Source of the DNA: Hevea brasiliensis
Taxonomy: Eukaryota > Streptophyta > Magnoliopsida > Malpighiales > Euphorbiaceae
Assembly (NCBI RefSeq): GCF_030052815.1
Contig: NC_079495.1
Coordinates: forward strand, 52,864,773-52,928,772
Length of the DNA: 64,000 nt
Direction of reading: 5' to 3'
Shown here one piece after another: positions 22,267 to 33,653 of the stretch; position 1 is the stretch's first letter, and every line of letters starts with the position of its first letter. The translations under genes were made by a program, and so were the position numbers. The notes beneath the pieces were generated by a model, which saw nothing but the letters and a program-made list of their open reading frames with translations, was not told the origin of the DNA and did no database searches.

Positions 22267-23603
22267 TAAGAGATAACGGTCTACTGCTACATCAGGGCAG
22301 AGTGTGTGTTCCTAATGATGTTGATTTGAGGCAGATCATTTTGAAGGAAGCACATGATTCTCCTTTTACCATGCACCCTGGTGGCACAAAAATGTATAGG
22401 GGGCTAAAGGAGCATTACTGGTGGATGGGTATGAAAAGAGATGTGGCAGAGTTTGTTTCTAAATGCCTAACTTGTCAACAAGTGAAGGCAGAGCATCAAG
22501 TACCCGCTGGGTTGTTACATCCACTACCAGTACCAGAATGGAAATGGGAGAGAATAACTATGGATTTTGTTGTGGGGTTTCCGAGGACATAGAAGAGTCA
22601 TGATGCAGTTTGGGTCATTATTGACAGACTAACTAAGTCTGCTCATTTTCTGCTAGTCCGGATGGACTACAGTTTAGAAAGATTGGTCAAGTTATACATT
22701 GATGAAATTGTGAGACTACAAGAAGTGCCAGTATCCATCATATCAGACAGAGATCCTAGGTTCACTTCTAGATTCTGGGGTAGTCTTCAGAGAGCCCTAG
22801 GAACTAGATTGAACTTCAGTACGGCATTCCATCCACAGACAGATGGCTATACTGAGAGGGTAATTCAGATCTTGGAGGACATGCTACGGGCTTATGTGAT
22901 TGAATTTGAGGGCAGTTGGGACACATACTTGCCTTTGATTGAGTTTGCTTACAATAATAGCTACCAATCAAGCATTGGGATGCCTTCATATGAAGCTTTG
23001 TATGGCAGAAAATGTAGAACCCCGTTGTGTTGGGATGACGTGGGTGAAAGAAAGATGATTGGACCCGAAATTGTTCAGCAAACTGAAGAGAAAATCAAGG
23101 TGATCAGAGATTGACTTAAGACTGCATCAGACTGTCAGAAGTCCTATGTTCATTTGAAGAGATGGGATATTGAATATGCAGTGGGTGACAAAGTATTCCT
23201 CAAGGTTTCCCCTTGGAAGAGGATTACGAGATTTGGCAGGAAGGGAAAACTGAGCCCTCGCTTCATTGAGCCATATGAGGTTCTAGAAAGAGTGGGTCCT
23301 TTGGCATATCGGTTGGCACTAACTCCAGAGTTAGAGAAGATACATAATATCTTCCATGTATCTATGTTGAGGAGGTATCGATTAGACCCATATCTTGTAC
23401 TACCAGTAGGGGAAATTGAAGTGAATCTAAACCTCACATATGAGGAAGAACCCATAGAGATTCTGGCTTATGAGGTGAAGCAGCTACAAAACAAGTAAAT
23501 ACCGTTAGTGAAAGTGCTGTGCAACCATCATTCGGGCTAAGAGGCTACTTGGGAACGAGAGGAGGACATGAGGAGACAGCACCCACAGCTGTTCAGAGAC
23601 TGA
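22267..23603 (+). pseudogene. pol: Element B integrase with C-terminal chromodomain
   Basis: A one-base loss just after 22264 shifts this part into another frame. The integrase zinc-binding region ([29 protein letters not shown]) is followed by the catalytic core: Asp in ITMDFVVGF, Asp in [13 protein letters not shown] and Glu in DGYTERVIQILEDML, continuous with no intron. A GPY/F-like motif reads IEPYEVLERVGPLAYRL (Gly changed to Glu). The C-terminus (EEPIEILAYEVKQL, IPLVKVL, EATWEREEDMRRQHP) is a chromodomain, placing the element in the chromoviruses. The natural stop is TGA at 23601-23603. Further stops lie at 22590 (CAG to TAG), 23112 (CGA to TGA), 23496 (CAA to TAA) and 23538. Confidence 0.93.
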
Positions 23604-23637
23604 TTACCAGGTAAAATTTCAAGACAAAATTTATTTT

Positions 23638-23650
23638 AAGGGGGGGAGAA
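23638..23650 (+). other. Polypurine tract of element B
   Basis: AAGGGGGGGAGAA, one base before the 3' LTR start at 23652. This is the plus-strand priming site expected at this position. Confidence 0.9.
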
Positions 23651-23651
23651 T

Positions 23652-24860
23652 TGTAACACCCCTATTTTTATAGCCTGGTATATTTCACTATTTCGATGAC
23701 CGGTGTCGGTCCAGATAATTAAGGGGATTAGAACCACGTCTAGGATACGTAGTTAAGACCTGAACAAAAATAATTAGAAATTGTCAAATAGTTAAGTATA
23801 AATAAGAAAAACAGAACATAAGAGGTTAAATGAGCCGAGAGTCACAACGATGGGTGACCTTCTCGGGAAGGACTGCGAGGTCGATTTAAACTCAAATTTC
23901 GAACTGTAAAATGTGATGCTGTGGTCCTTAGGACTATTGCGAACATAGTGAAAAAGAAAAATCACAAAAAAGAATGGTTAAGTAGGTCAAATAATTAGGT
24001 CAGGGATCCGAAAGAAATATTGAATTAATTACAAACCGGATTGAACCGGCGAGGGGCAATTTGGTCAATTGACCCCTAGAGCTTACTCCTGACCTAACTG
24101 TCAAATAAAATCAGAGAAAAGAAAATTTCGGAATCAGAAATTAAATTAAAGAACTAATGAAAAAATAAATAAAAAAAAAAGAAAAAGGAAAAGTGAAAAG
24201 TGATTACATCATGCATGATGCAATAAATACTAACTAAAAATAAATAAATTTTGGATAATTATTGATCTTCCATAATGATAAAAAAAAAAACATAAAAGAA
24301 AGAAAAAAAAAAGCAAAAAAGTCATCTTCTTCAACCAAGTTTTCGTCCCTCTCTCTCTCCCTCTCCCTCACCCATAATTCACCATTAAAGCTCATCTTTG
24401 AGCTTACAAATCTCAAAACCTCACCATAGAAAACTGTTTTGCCAAGGTTAAAAATTGTTTGGGCAACTAGAAAACAAGGTCCAAGAAGAAAGAAAGAAGA
24501 AAAGAAGAGGTTTGAAGAAGGAAAAATTGAAGGAAGGAAGATTGAAATTCTGCACTAAGGTTGGTAATCCAAACTTGAAACTTTTAGTTTAATTCTTGTA
24601 TTTTTAGCTTAATGAACCTATAAATATACTTAAAATGAAATGAAAACAAGTGTTGGGGGACTAGGGGGATTTCGGCCAGCTAGGGTTTGATTGGAGAATG
24701 TATGAGTTTGATTGAATTAAAAGTGTATCTAAGCTTGATTGAGTTGAGGAAACATGTGTATATGTGTTGAATAAGTAAAATGTAACAAATTATGGGAGTT
24801 AGGGTTTGGACCTAGGGTTTTAGAAGACAAAAATTGAAGAATTTATCAAATGGTGTGTTT
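23652..24860 (+). repeat. Element B 3' LTR, first part
   Basis: Starts TGTAACACCCCTA after the PPT and is collinear with 15189 onward in the 5' LTR. Interrupted at TGTTT (24856-24860) by solo LTR A4; the rest is at 28902-31259. Confidence 0.93.
23824..23880 (+). promoter_or_regulatory. 5S-rRNA-like segment in the B 3' LTR
   Basis: GGTTAAATGAGCCGAG, then ACGATGGGTGACC, then TTCTCGGGAAGGACTGCGAGG. GATGGGTGACC, a few bases, then GGGAAG follows the 5S C-box region closely. Confidence 0.6.
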
Positions 24861-27800
24861 TGTCACACCCTACTCCCCTGTAAGATGTAACATGATCCCG
24901 TAGTACACCTAATGAATTACTGTACTTCGCCTACCGATAACCCATTAAATATACTACAAGGGATTTTAAAACAATTTTCGTGAAATTTAAATTTTCGTGA
25001 AATTTAAATCATCGATTAAAATCTGGTGTTATAAAAATTTTTTCAAAATTTCGGCAAAGTGCCGGCTGTATTTTGAAAAAACAATTCTTCAATCCTACAA
25101 AAGAAAATGCTCCCAATATGTTTTCTCAAATACAACTTCAATAACTTCATTTCAATTCACAATTCAATTCACAATTCAATTCTCAATAAACAATCAATTC
25201 ATTTTCAAACTAATCTCATCATAAAGAAACATTTCATTGATTACAAGACTCAAAATTTATAATATAAAACTATTCAAGTAAATGAAATCTCAAATTTATA
25301 TTTACAATAATTTACATTTAATTACATACCAAAATATTTTATAAGAGTTTTTATACAACTGCTCAAATAATTTACATACATATTATTACATGCATACATC
25401 AAAACCTATGTACATGGGTATACCTATAATATACCTGGAGTTGATCTGCAAGTGTCTTCAAAGAAACTTACTCACTGCTCTATGCTCTTCTTACCTGCGA
25501 CAGCATACAAAGCTATCGCTGAGTGGTGAACTCACTGGTGCACAACTATAATTTAAACATTGTACAATATATATTGACAAAATTTACAGTAAATAATTTG
25601 GAAATCTGAATACTCATCAAATTCCAAAACTCAAAATATTCATTGCCAATAATGTAAATCATTTGTATAAAATGACTTCGATCATGAAATTCAATTTATC
25701 AAATCATAACTAACCATTTAGGTAATTCCAACAAAATCAATTATACATAAATCATAATTGAAATCACAATTCTTTACCATTCAAAAGCCATTCTGTATCT
25801 CAAAAATCATTCTGTATCTAAAAAATCATTCTTTATCTCACTAACTATGCAAGACTAATCCGAAAGGGCCATATTCGATGTGATTCTAACTCCCTATGGT
25901 CGGGGAGGTCGAATCAGATTCTAACTCCCTATGGTCGGGGAGGTCGAATCATCGTGCACAGTACCATCACAATAATGAATCTTCTGCAAGGGCCATAACG
26001 ATAAAAAACTTAGATCTAACCTCAAATCAGAGGAAAATCTAAGCCTGTGCACGTACCATGGTAATCAAAACACAACTAACTCCATTGTCTTCTCAACAAA
26101 TGAGAGAGACGGGTAATAACCTAGTCAAGCATCTATAGTGAGATATAAAACAATATCACAATCCTTTTAGTGAGCATAAATCACAATATAATTCGATTCA
26201 AAGTCAATTCTAATATCCAATAATTTTTATGCTCATCACAATTTAAATCATAAATTTGCATTTTCCATGAAAATTACCATCACAATTCAAAACATGTTCT
26301 ATCACAATTTTCCAGAACATAATTTATTCAATCCATAACAATGCTTAATACTTATGGAAATACCATTTCACAAAGCTAAATTCATACATATTATAACAAT
26401 TTCAATAATCATTGAATTAAATCCAATGCTTGCTGAACATAATACATAAAAAAAATGTCATTTAATCATATGAAATATTCAAAAAAAAATCAGTTAAAAA
26501 CTAGTTATGCACAAACCTCTGATAACTGTCTCTTGGCTCTGACTCAGTGTTTCCTTCCCTCTCCCTGAGTCTTTGCTAACTGAAAAACATAATTTGAAGT
26601 GTTTCAGTACTTAATTAAACTGTCTCTAACGATAATGTTTGATAAATATTTCACTGAATGCTATTATTTGCTTAATCAACTTAATATATCGACCCTCGAT
26701 GCGTTTTAGGTAATTTAGGTTGAAACGTTACTAATATGTCACATTCGATAGTCTTTTAGGGTTGGTACATGTTTCCAAGTTCATTTCCGTGTATACTGCA
26801 TTTTCTTGCGATTTGCTGGATTCCGGGATACTAGTTTGACCTAGCCAGACGACCTAGTTCCCTCGGTTTTTGGGTTTCGGTCAAAACTACAAACTTTTAG
26901 ATCTATGTCTTATGGAACGCGGGGCAAAATTTCAGGTCATTCTGAGTTATATAGACCAAGTTATGGTCATTTTACTATTGCTGGTCAAATTGCACCAAAA
27001 TTGGTCATTTTAGGTCACTTTAGGTCATTTTAGGTTCGGCCAGTTTTTGGACCCGAACTTGTGCAAGTTGTTTGACTTGCTTATGGTCTTTTCTGGGCTT
27101 TGGTGTCTTCATAAGACTTGTAGATATGGGTCTTAACTATTCATGTTTAAAATTTCAGGTCGATTGGACCTGTTTTGAGTGAGTTATGGCCTAAAAACTA
27201 ACTGCTGCCCAAATGGTAAATTTTCAGGCCTCATTTGCACTTAATCCGGATTTGGTCATTTTTCAAGCTACCTTGCAAGCAGAATTTTGGTAAGATTTCT
27301 TCATGAAAGTTGGTACATTTTGTGCCTAGTTTCACCTCCAATTGGTCTCATACCAATTGGAGCCACACACTTAAAGTTATAGGTCTAAAACTCAAACTTC
27401 CTTATTGCATTTCTTGCATACACATCAAGCATCACTTTTAACACTCACCAAACTTAACCTTCAAACCAATTTTGGTTGTACCACAACCTAAACATAATTT
27501 ATAACATATTATAGGTCATTTTGGCAGCTTACAATTACATTCAATGTGCATCAACAAGTGCAGAATTTCTCCAACTCAATTTACAATAATTCAATCACCA
27601 AAGCATGCCCATTTACATGTCCCACTTTACACCACCATACATACACTCAAACTGTCATAACAACCAACACATTTCAACACCATTATTTCATAAACCAAGC
27701 ATGAATTCCAGCATTCCTCAAGAGTTAACAAACTGCCACAATGGTACATTTACATTCCATTAATTTCCAAGCTTTAAATTTCATTTCACATTTACATATA

Positions 27801-28896
27801 CCAAGTATACATCACCCAAATAATTTCCTACACAATATACATTTAATCAATCATTTAATTCACCATTTACAAGCACAATTAAACTGCCTTCAAGGTGTTT
27901 CCATGGCTGCCAAAAGTACACATTCACATTCAACATCAAACCTCAAAAATTTCTTCATAAATCAAACACCCATAACATCCTTACAAACTTTAACAAAGCA
28001 AGGATGAAGGAAATGGACATATACCTCAAGTGGAGCTTGTCAAACCTCTTCAAATCTCTCCCTTTTTGCTCCCAAAATACTGCCCAAGCTGTGTACTCAA
28101 ACTTTAATGAAGGAGACTTGAAGAAATTGTGGCTTGATCTTGAGTAGATGAAGCTCCACACATGGATGGCAATGGAGGTTTTGGGAGCTCTTCATCTACG
28201 GCAATGGAGATTTCTAAAGTTGAAGATGATGTTTTAGTGGAGCAATCTGCCCACTTAATACATTTTAAATTCCTTAGTGGTCCACTCACATAAAATCAAT
28301 CTTATTTTATGTTTAAAATGTGTTAATTACCTAAATTGAACCCCATTTTTGCTATTTATATTAGGTACCCCTAAATTAATTTTTCATTATATTTTTCAAG
28401 TGTAATATTATTTATTTTTAATGGACATTTAGGTCAAAAGAAAATTCGGGATGTCAAATGACCACAATGCCCCTGTTCAGGTTGTATTCCCGATTTTTCG
28501 GTAACACCGGGTTTTGTCCGTTTTTCGATTTCTCACTTTTCTTTGTACTAATTATTTAATTTTCATTTAATATTTATAATGATATTTATACTTCAATAGG
28601 GGTCTATTTAAGTCCTAAAAATATTTTTCAGGGTTCCCCGTAGTCCAGGGCTAGTGAACGGTCCACGCCGTGACTTCCCGGTGCGGTCACCCATCGCTAG
28701 GGTTCTCGGCTCGCTTAACTTGGTTGCATTTCTTTGCTATTATTTTTCCTTTGTTTTTCTTGTATTTTATTTTCTTGTATTTCATTATTTTATGTCTCCT
28801 CACTCATCTCGAAGTGTAGTTCTAGGCATCCTAGCTGTCCGGACAATACTGGTCACAGGAACAGTAGAACGCACTACCGAACTTAGGGGTGTTACA
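24861..28896 (-). mobile_element. Solo LTR A4 (family A, 4036 bp) with TSD TGTTT
   Basis: Minus-strand LTR from TGTCACACCC (left) to GGGGTGTTACA (right), flanked by perfect TGTTT duplications at 24856-24860 and 28897-28901, with the B 3' LTR collinear on both sides. No PBS or coding region. It shares the duplicated GATTCTAACTCCC...GGTCGAATC block (about 25881-25950) with A2, so both belong to one subfamily. It is longer than the other A LTRs and keeps the U3 part lost from A2. A CTCCAATTGG/CCAATTGGAG inverted repeat with a 7-nt loop lies at 27336-27362. Confidence 0.93.
28661..28723 (-). promoter_or_regulatory. Best-preserved 5S-rRNA-like segment (solo LTR A4)
   Basis: Minus strand: AAGTTAAGCGAGCC, GAGAACCCTAGCGATGGGTGACC (written in two overlapping parts: GAGAACCCTAGC and GATGGGTGACC), then GCACCGGGAAGTCACGGCGTGG. 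Plant 5S rRNA has AGTTAAGCGTGC, a longer spacer ending CTAG, GATGGGTGACC, then CCTGGGAAGTCC. From AGTTAAG to GATGGG is about 7 nt shorter here. I compared it with 5S rRNA from memory. Confidence 0.65.
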
Positions 28897-28901
28897 TGTT
28901 T

Positions 28902-31259
28902 GACCTTGTTTGAGCTAAAAAATGGTCAATTGTGACCAAGTGTGGCATGTTGGAAGTGTTGGAATTGAATAGAAATTCAGATTGGATGTGGTCAGTTTGC
29001 AGGTAGCAGAACCAAGGTCCACTTCAGGGACCAAAACTGAAAACTTACCAACCCAATTGGTGTTAGGCCAATTGGGAATGAAACTAGACACAAAATGGCA
29101 CATTTTTCATTTAGGAATCATGCCCAAAAAGTGACTAAAACCTAGCGAACAAATTGACCAAATCCGGATTTCTGCAGTCTGACCTGTACAAAAATGACCA
29201 AATAAATAGTGTTTATTCATTTGGCCATAACCTGGGCTAGGTAGGTTTAACTGACCTGAAATTTTACCAGTGGATAGCTGAGATATAGAGCTAAAACTTT
29301 TATGAAGAACACAAACCCAAATTATGCCCTTAACCAAGTCATTTGGCCACCCAAAGTTGGTGACCTAAAACTGCCAGAACCAGTTTGGTGCCCAGAAATC
29401 TGGGTTAAGTCCAATCCGGCAGCCATGATTCAAATGGCTATAACTTGAGCTACAAAACTCCAAATGGAGTGATTCAAAAAGGAGAATAAAGTTAATACAA
29501 TAGGGAACATTTTATATGCAGAAAGTTTCATCAAATTCTAACAGAAAAATGACCAATGGAACAGTGCAACATAAGACACCAAAACTGAAAATTTGCAAAT
29601 TTGCCTAAAAGACTTAGACTTTGAGTAAACAACCAAAACCAATAAATTTAGTTACCAAAATGTGGTATGTCAGTGAAGTTGGAATTCCCATACCTATTAA
29701 GCCATAGAAAGTCAACAAATTGACTTGAATAGTGTAGTAAATAGTGACCCTGAAACACAAATTTTAAAGAACGTCAAGTTTAGCACATTAGAGCTAGGTA
29801 AAAGTGAAATTAAATTTATTTTTAGATTTATGCTAAGTTATGATACTGAAACACTGTGAAACTGTGTGTTTCAGTGGAAAAGAATACCGGGAAGGAACCC
29901 GAGGTGTCGAGTTAAGGCCAAAAGGCGACTCATATAAGGTTTGTGCACAACGTATAATTTCTATAAATTATCTTCTGCATATTGTTTTGAATAATTTGAA
30001 ATATTGAATTGTGACATTATTATGATGAAGTATTTATGATGCTTTTGATTTAAATTGTTGGAAGTTATTTGTGTATATTTAGGATGGCATAAATATTTAG
30101 TAAATTGTTAAGATAAGTTTTGAAACCACAATGCCATGACCATATATTTGAACACCTCACTAGCATGACTAGTGAGGGTAATCAGTTTCAAATTTTGATT
30201 CCTTCTCTGGCTGAAGTGTTGAGGTGTGTGCCAGTAGAAGAAGAAATTGAATGGATATCTATATATTTCAGCTAGCTAGCCTTGTGATGTGACTTCTCAT
30301 TAGCCTCTGGCTATTGAGATTACATTTGTTTCGAATGACATGATATAACTGTGGGTTTTATGAAATGTGTTTTGATACTTCGAAATGAAATTATTTGGAT
30401 TAAAATCTCATAATTCATGTTTTGTATTTAATTCTCATGTTTAGTCCAATTTTTGAATAAATATGATTTAAGTTCTGCATAAAGATTATTTTAGTATGTT
30501 GTGCACCACTGTGTCCTAGTACTCAGCGATGACTGTTATTGCTGTCACAGATATAGAGACTAGAGGAGCAGCAAATTGAGCTGCTAAGGATTGAGGAGCT
30601 ACTTGCCTTGAAGCTATCGGGTATAATTTATGCCCTGACTGTAAAAATTTATTTTGATGTATGTAATGTATGTAAAGGTATGGACATGTAAAATTGGTCT
30701 TGAGCAGTTTGTACAAGGTTTGTAATAAATTTTAGTTGGATTTTTCCTAATGTAAATTTTTAGTATGATGTATATAAGTTGTTTTACATTTAATTACATA
30801 TGAATGGAAGTATTTTATTTTAATTTGAATGAAAGTAATTAGTAATATTTTGGATGGTATTTGAATTGGATATTATGGATTTGAATTTTTGGAAGTTGAT
30901 AAATGATGTTGAAATTGATTGTGATGATTGTGCATTTGAAGAAGTTATTGAGACAAATTATTAGAAGTGCTTTTTACAGGTATTTGAAGAATTGTTTTCT
31001 CAAAATAAAGATGGCACTCTGTCGAAATTTTTATAAAATTTGCGAAAAAACAAAATGAGCAAAAAAATTTTACTAGTTTTAAAACTTTGAATAAATTATT
31101 TTAATACCTATTAGAAACTGCTCACCATTTATAAAAGTAAGAAAATTGTTTTAAAATCCCTTGTAGGGTACTTAATGAGTTATCGGTCGGTGAAGTTCGA
31201 TAGTTCATTAAGTATTCTACGGGATCATGTTATGCCTTACAGAGGGGTAAGGTGTGACA
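28902..31259 (+). repeat. Element B 3' LTR, second part
   Basis: Resumes after the TGTTT duplication with GACCTTGTTTGAGC and runs collinear with 16397-18753 to the GTAAGGTGTGACA end. The pentamer ATTAT follows, then LTR X. Confidence 0.93.
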
Positions 31260-31835
31260 ATTATTGTGAAAATTTTTAAATTTTTACTTACCAATGGATG
31301 ATTATATTTTTGGTGACTTTTAAAAATTATTTATTGTTGTGCACCACTAAGTAAATTACTCAGCGATGGCTTTTTCTTGCTGTCGCAGATAAGGAGAAGG
31401 ATAAAGCAGCAAAGTGAGCTACTATAGTTGTAGTTGAAGCACAATTTTGGATCTTGTACTGGTATAATATTTTATAACCTTGTAATTATTTTAATATAAA
31501 TTATTTATTCATATGTATCTATGGAACCAAATGAGCAGTTGTACATTGAAAGTTGTAATAATATTATTTTGTTCTCTTTTCCTTGAATTGAGATTTAATA
31601 TATGAAATGATCTAAATTAAATGATGTTAAGATTTATTGAAATTGAGATGGTTGAGTTTGGATTGTGTTGATTTAAATTGAGTTGTGGATATTATACATA
31701 TTAGAAGTGTTTTAACAGGTTTTGAAGAATTGTTTTCTAAATTTTTAGCCGGCACTCTGCCGAAATTTCTGTAAAAATTTTGAAATCTAAAATAAATCAA
31801 AATTTCACTTAATGACATAAACTTCACTTAAAAGT
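31260..31835 (+). repeat. LTR X, segment 3
   Basis: Continuation of LTR X after element B: TTGTGCACCACTAAGT, the CAGCGATGGC...GCTGTCGCAG hairpin (about 31361-31390), then GCCGGCACTCTGCCGAAATT (31749-31768). It stops at 31835 before the U5 end because LTR G begins. Any remainder would lie right of the window. Confidence 0.75.
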
Positions 31836-32002
31836 TGTAACACCCTCACTGTAGCAATTTCGCACATTCTACTGTTTCGGTGACTGGTGTAGGTCTGGAC
31901 AGCTAAAACGTCTGGAAAAATATTTAGACTAGAGTGAGGACTCATAAATAACTCAAATAAGTGTAAGAAAAATTAAGGAAAAAATTTTAGAAATAAAATA
32001 CA

Positions 32003-32050
32003 GCCAAGTTAAATGAGCCGGTGCCCTAGCGATGGGTGACCGTACGGGGG
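32003..32050 (+). promoter_or_regulatory. 5S-rRNA-like segment in LTR G
   Basis: CAAGTTAAATGAGCCGG, then CCCTAGCGATGGGTGACC, then GTACGGGGG. A-box-like and C-box-like cores are both present. Confidence 0.6.
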
Positions 32051-32510
32051 TGTATCAGTAAAGACAGTTTACCTACCCCAGACTCGGGAGAAAATTCATG
32101 AAATAATTTTTGAGACTCCAGAGAAGAGTCATTGAGGTTTCTATTGCATTAGAATGCCAAGAAAAGGTTTAGAAAAAATTTTCAATTGGTACAGACAATT
32201 TTAGTCTGTTAAGCTAAACAGAGGGCATTTTTGTCATTTCATCTTCAGAGATGATTTTTGGCCGACTTATACCATTAAGTAAATAATTATTATGATCTAA
32301 AATATGAATAAATATTGCTAAAAATTAAATTAAAAATGAGTAGAAAGGAAAAGAAAAGAAAATGAAAGAAAATAAGAAATATGACATCACATGATGTCAT
32401 TAGTTAGGTCTCCACCAATCACAACTCAACAAGCCAATTAAAAGGAGATAAATTAGATAAAAAATTGACAAACAATCTGCATCTTCAACCTTTGGGTAGC
32501 AAAAAACGTA

Positions 32511-32533
32511 GAGAGAGAGAGAGAGAGAGAGAG
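32511..32533. repeat. (GA)n microsatellite
   Basis: About 11.5 GA units inside LTR G, where other LTRs carry a shorter CT/GA-rich tract. Confidence 0.98.
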
Positions 32534-33017
32534 GATAGAAGACTCCATGGAAGCTTGATCAAGCTTGAGCTAACCCACAAAATCACCTCCAAACCCTAAT
32601 TTCTCTTCATGAAAAATTGTCCCTACCACTAGAGCAAGCATTGGACAACAATTTGAAGAGGAAAAAGAAAATTTTTGGTAAGCTTGGGAGTAGCTCCAAT
32701 AAGGTTAGTGCCTATACTCACTTCCTTATCTTTTTAATCCTTGTTAGGAAGACAAATTAAATGAGAGTTTGTTGAAAAATTGAACAAAACAATTATATTG
32801 ATGTATGTATGAAAATCGGCAACCATGGGAGAAGGATGAGATTTGTTGATTTGTATAACTTGAATTGTTTAGAAGTGGTTTGTGATGAGATAACTTGAGT
32901 TAGATATTGAACTATGTGTGTTGGATGTGTTAGATGACATGAAAAGCATGAAATGGACACTTGGGAATTAGGGTTTGTGAAAAAATTGGAGTTTTGCTTA
33001 TGAAATGGTATAATAAA

Positions 33018-33653
33018 TGTAACACCCCTCACCCGACTACAGTGTAGCCGAGTAAGGCGTGCTACATTCGGTGCCGGAGTACCCTAACTTATCTTACTTT
33101 ATTTCTTTAAAAACTTTGTTCTCGTTATATTTAATATCGATTATTTTTCGACGGAGAAACTAATGGAGTTTCCCCTATTTTATTATCGTTTGACATGTTT
33201 TACTATTCACCTGTTTGAAAATTTCAATAATATTTTACAATAAAAAAATCTCATCAATTATTCTCATTATTCACATCTCATTCATATATCTCAATTTCAT
33301 ATTCATTTCCATGCATTTCCATTCATGCACAATTTATATATATAAGTTCTCAAGTTTCATTAATTTATATGATTTAAAGACTGATTACATAAATTCATAA
33401 TTTACATGATCTACAAATTAATTACAATTCCATAATCTATATTTCAACATACAATTCACAGTTTACATTACAAATAATAACTAATTATAATGTACAAAAT
33501 ACATAATATGATCTATATGGGCCCTATCTATGTGCATTGCTGAGGAGGTGACAACCTTGAACACTATGCAGATCAGAACTCCAAAATCTCTGTTTGATAT
33601 TCGCTGGGCTTTAACTTTAGTATCTGCGCGGGGAAACAAATCCATCACGCTAA
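33018..33653 (-). repeat. LTR E: 3' (U5) part of a minus-strand family C/D-like LTR
   Basis: The left edge TGTAACACCCCTCACC, then GACTACAGTGTAGCCGAG (33043-33052 region), is homologous to the left edges of the D1 and C1 LTRs. It continues to the GCGCGG...CACGCTAA block, where C1 and D1 have ACGCGTGGC...CGCGCTAAGC. There, at GCTAA (33649-33653), LTR A1 interrupts it. No coding sequence. Confidence 0.72.

Larger units (their letters stand above)
15189..31259 (+). mobile_element. Element B: complete, decayed chromovirus with a solo LTR nested in its 3' LTR
   Basis: 5' LTR 15189-18753 (3565 bp), PBS at 18762, a gag-pol frame 18946-23603, PPT at 23638, and a 3' LTR in two pieces (23652-24860 and 28902-31259, net 3567 bp) interrupted by solo LTR A4. 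LTR ends are TGTAACACCC and GGTGTGACA. Flanking pentamers are ATGAT (15184-15188) and ATTAT (31260-31264), a plausible TSD with one change. LTR X sequence lies on both sides. Gag, protease, RT, RNase H, integrase and chromodomain can all be traced in that order, so it was autonomous when it inserted. Many nonsense changes and one frameshift have since silenced it. Confidence 0.93.
31836..33017 (+). repeat. LTR G: 5' part of a plus-strand family C/D-like LTR
   Basis: Starts TGTAACACCCTCAC and matches the reverse complement of the C1 and D1 LTR U3 ends (GGTGACTGGTGTAGGTCTGGACAGC, split as GGTGACTGGTG and TCTGGACAGC; then GAAAAATATTTAGACT). It contains a 5S-like segment (32003-32050) and a (GA)n tract. 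It is cut at 33017 by LTR E in the opposite orientation. The rest is not in the window. No coding sequence. Confidence 0.75.

Noticed and set aside
27741..28007. An 88-codon His/Asn-rich ORF as a candidate small gene
   Set aside because: It is in the A4 LTR, reads through low-complexity A/C-rich LTR sequence, and has no counterpart kept open in the other A LTRs.
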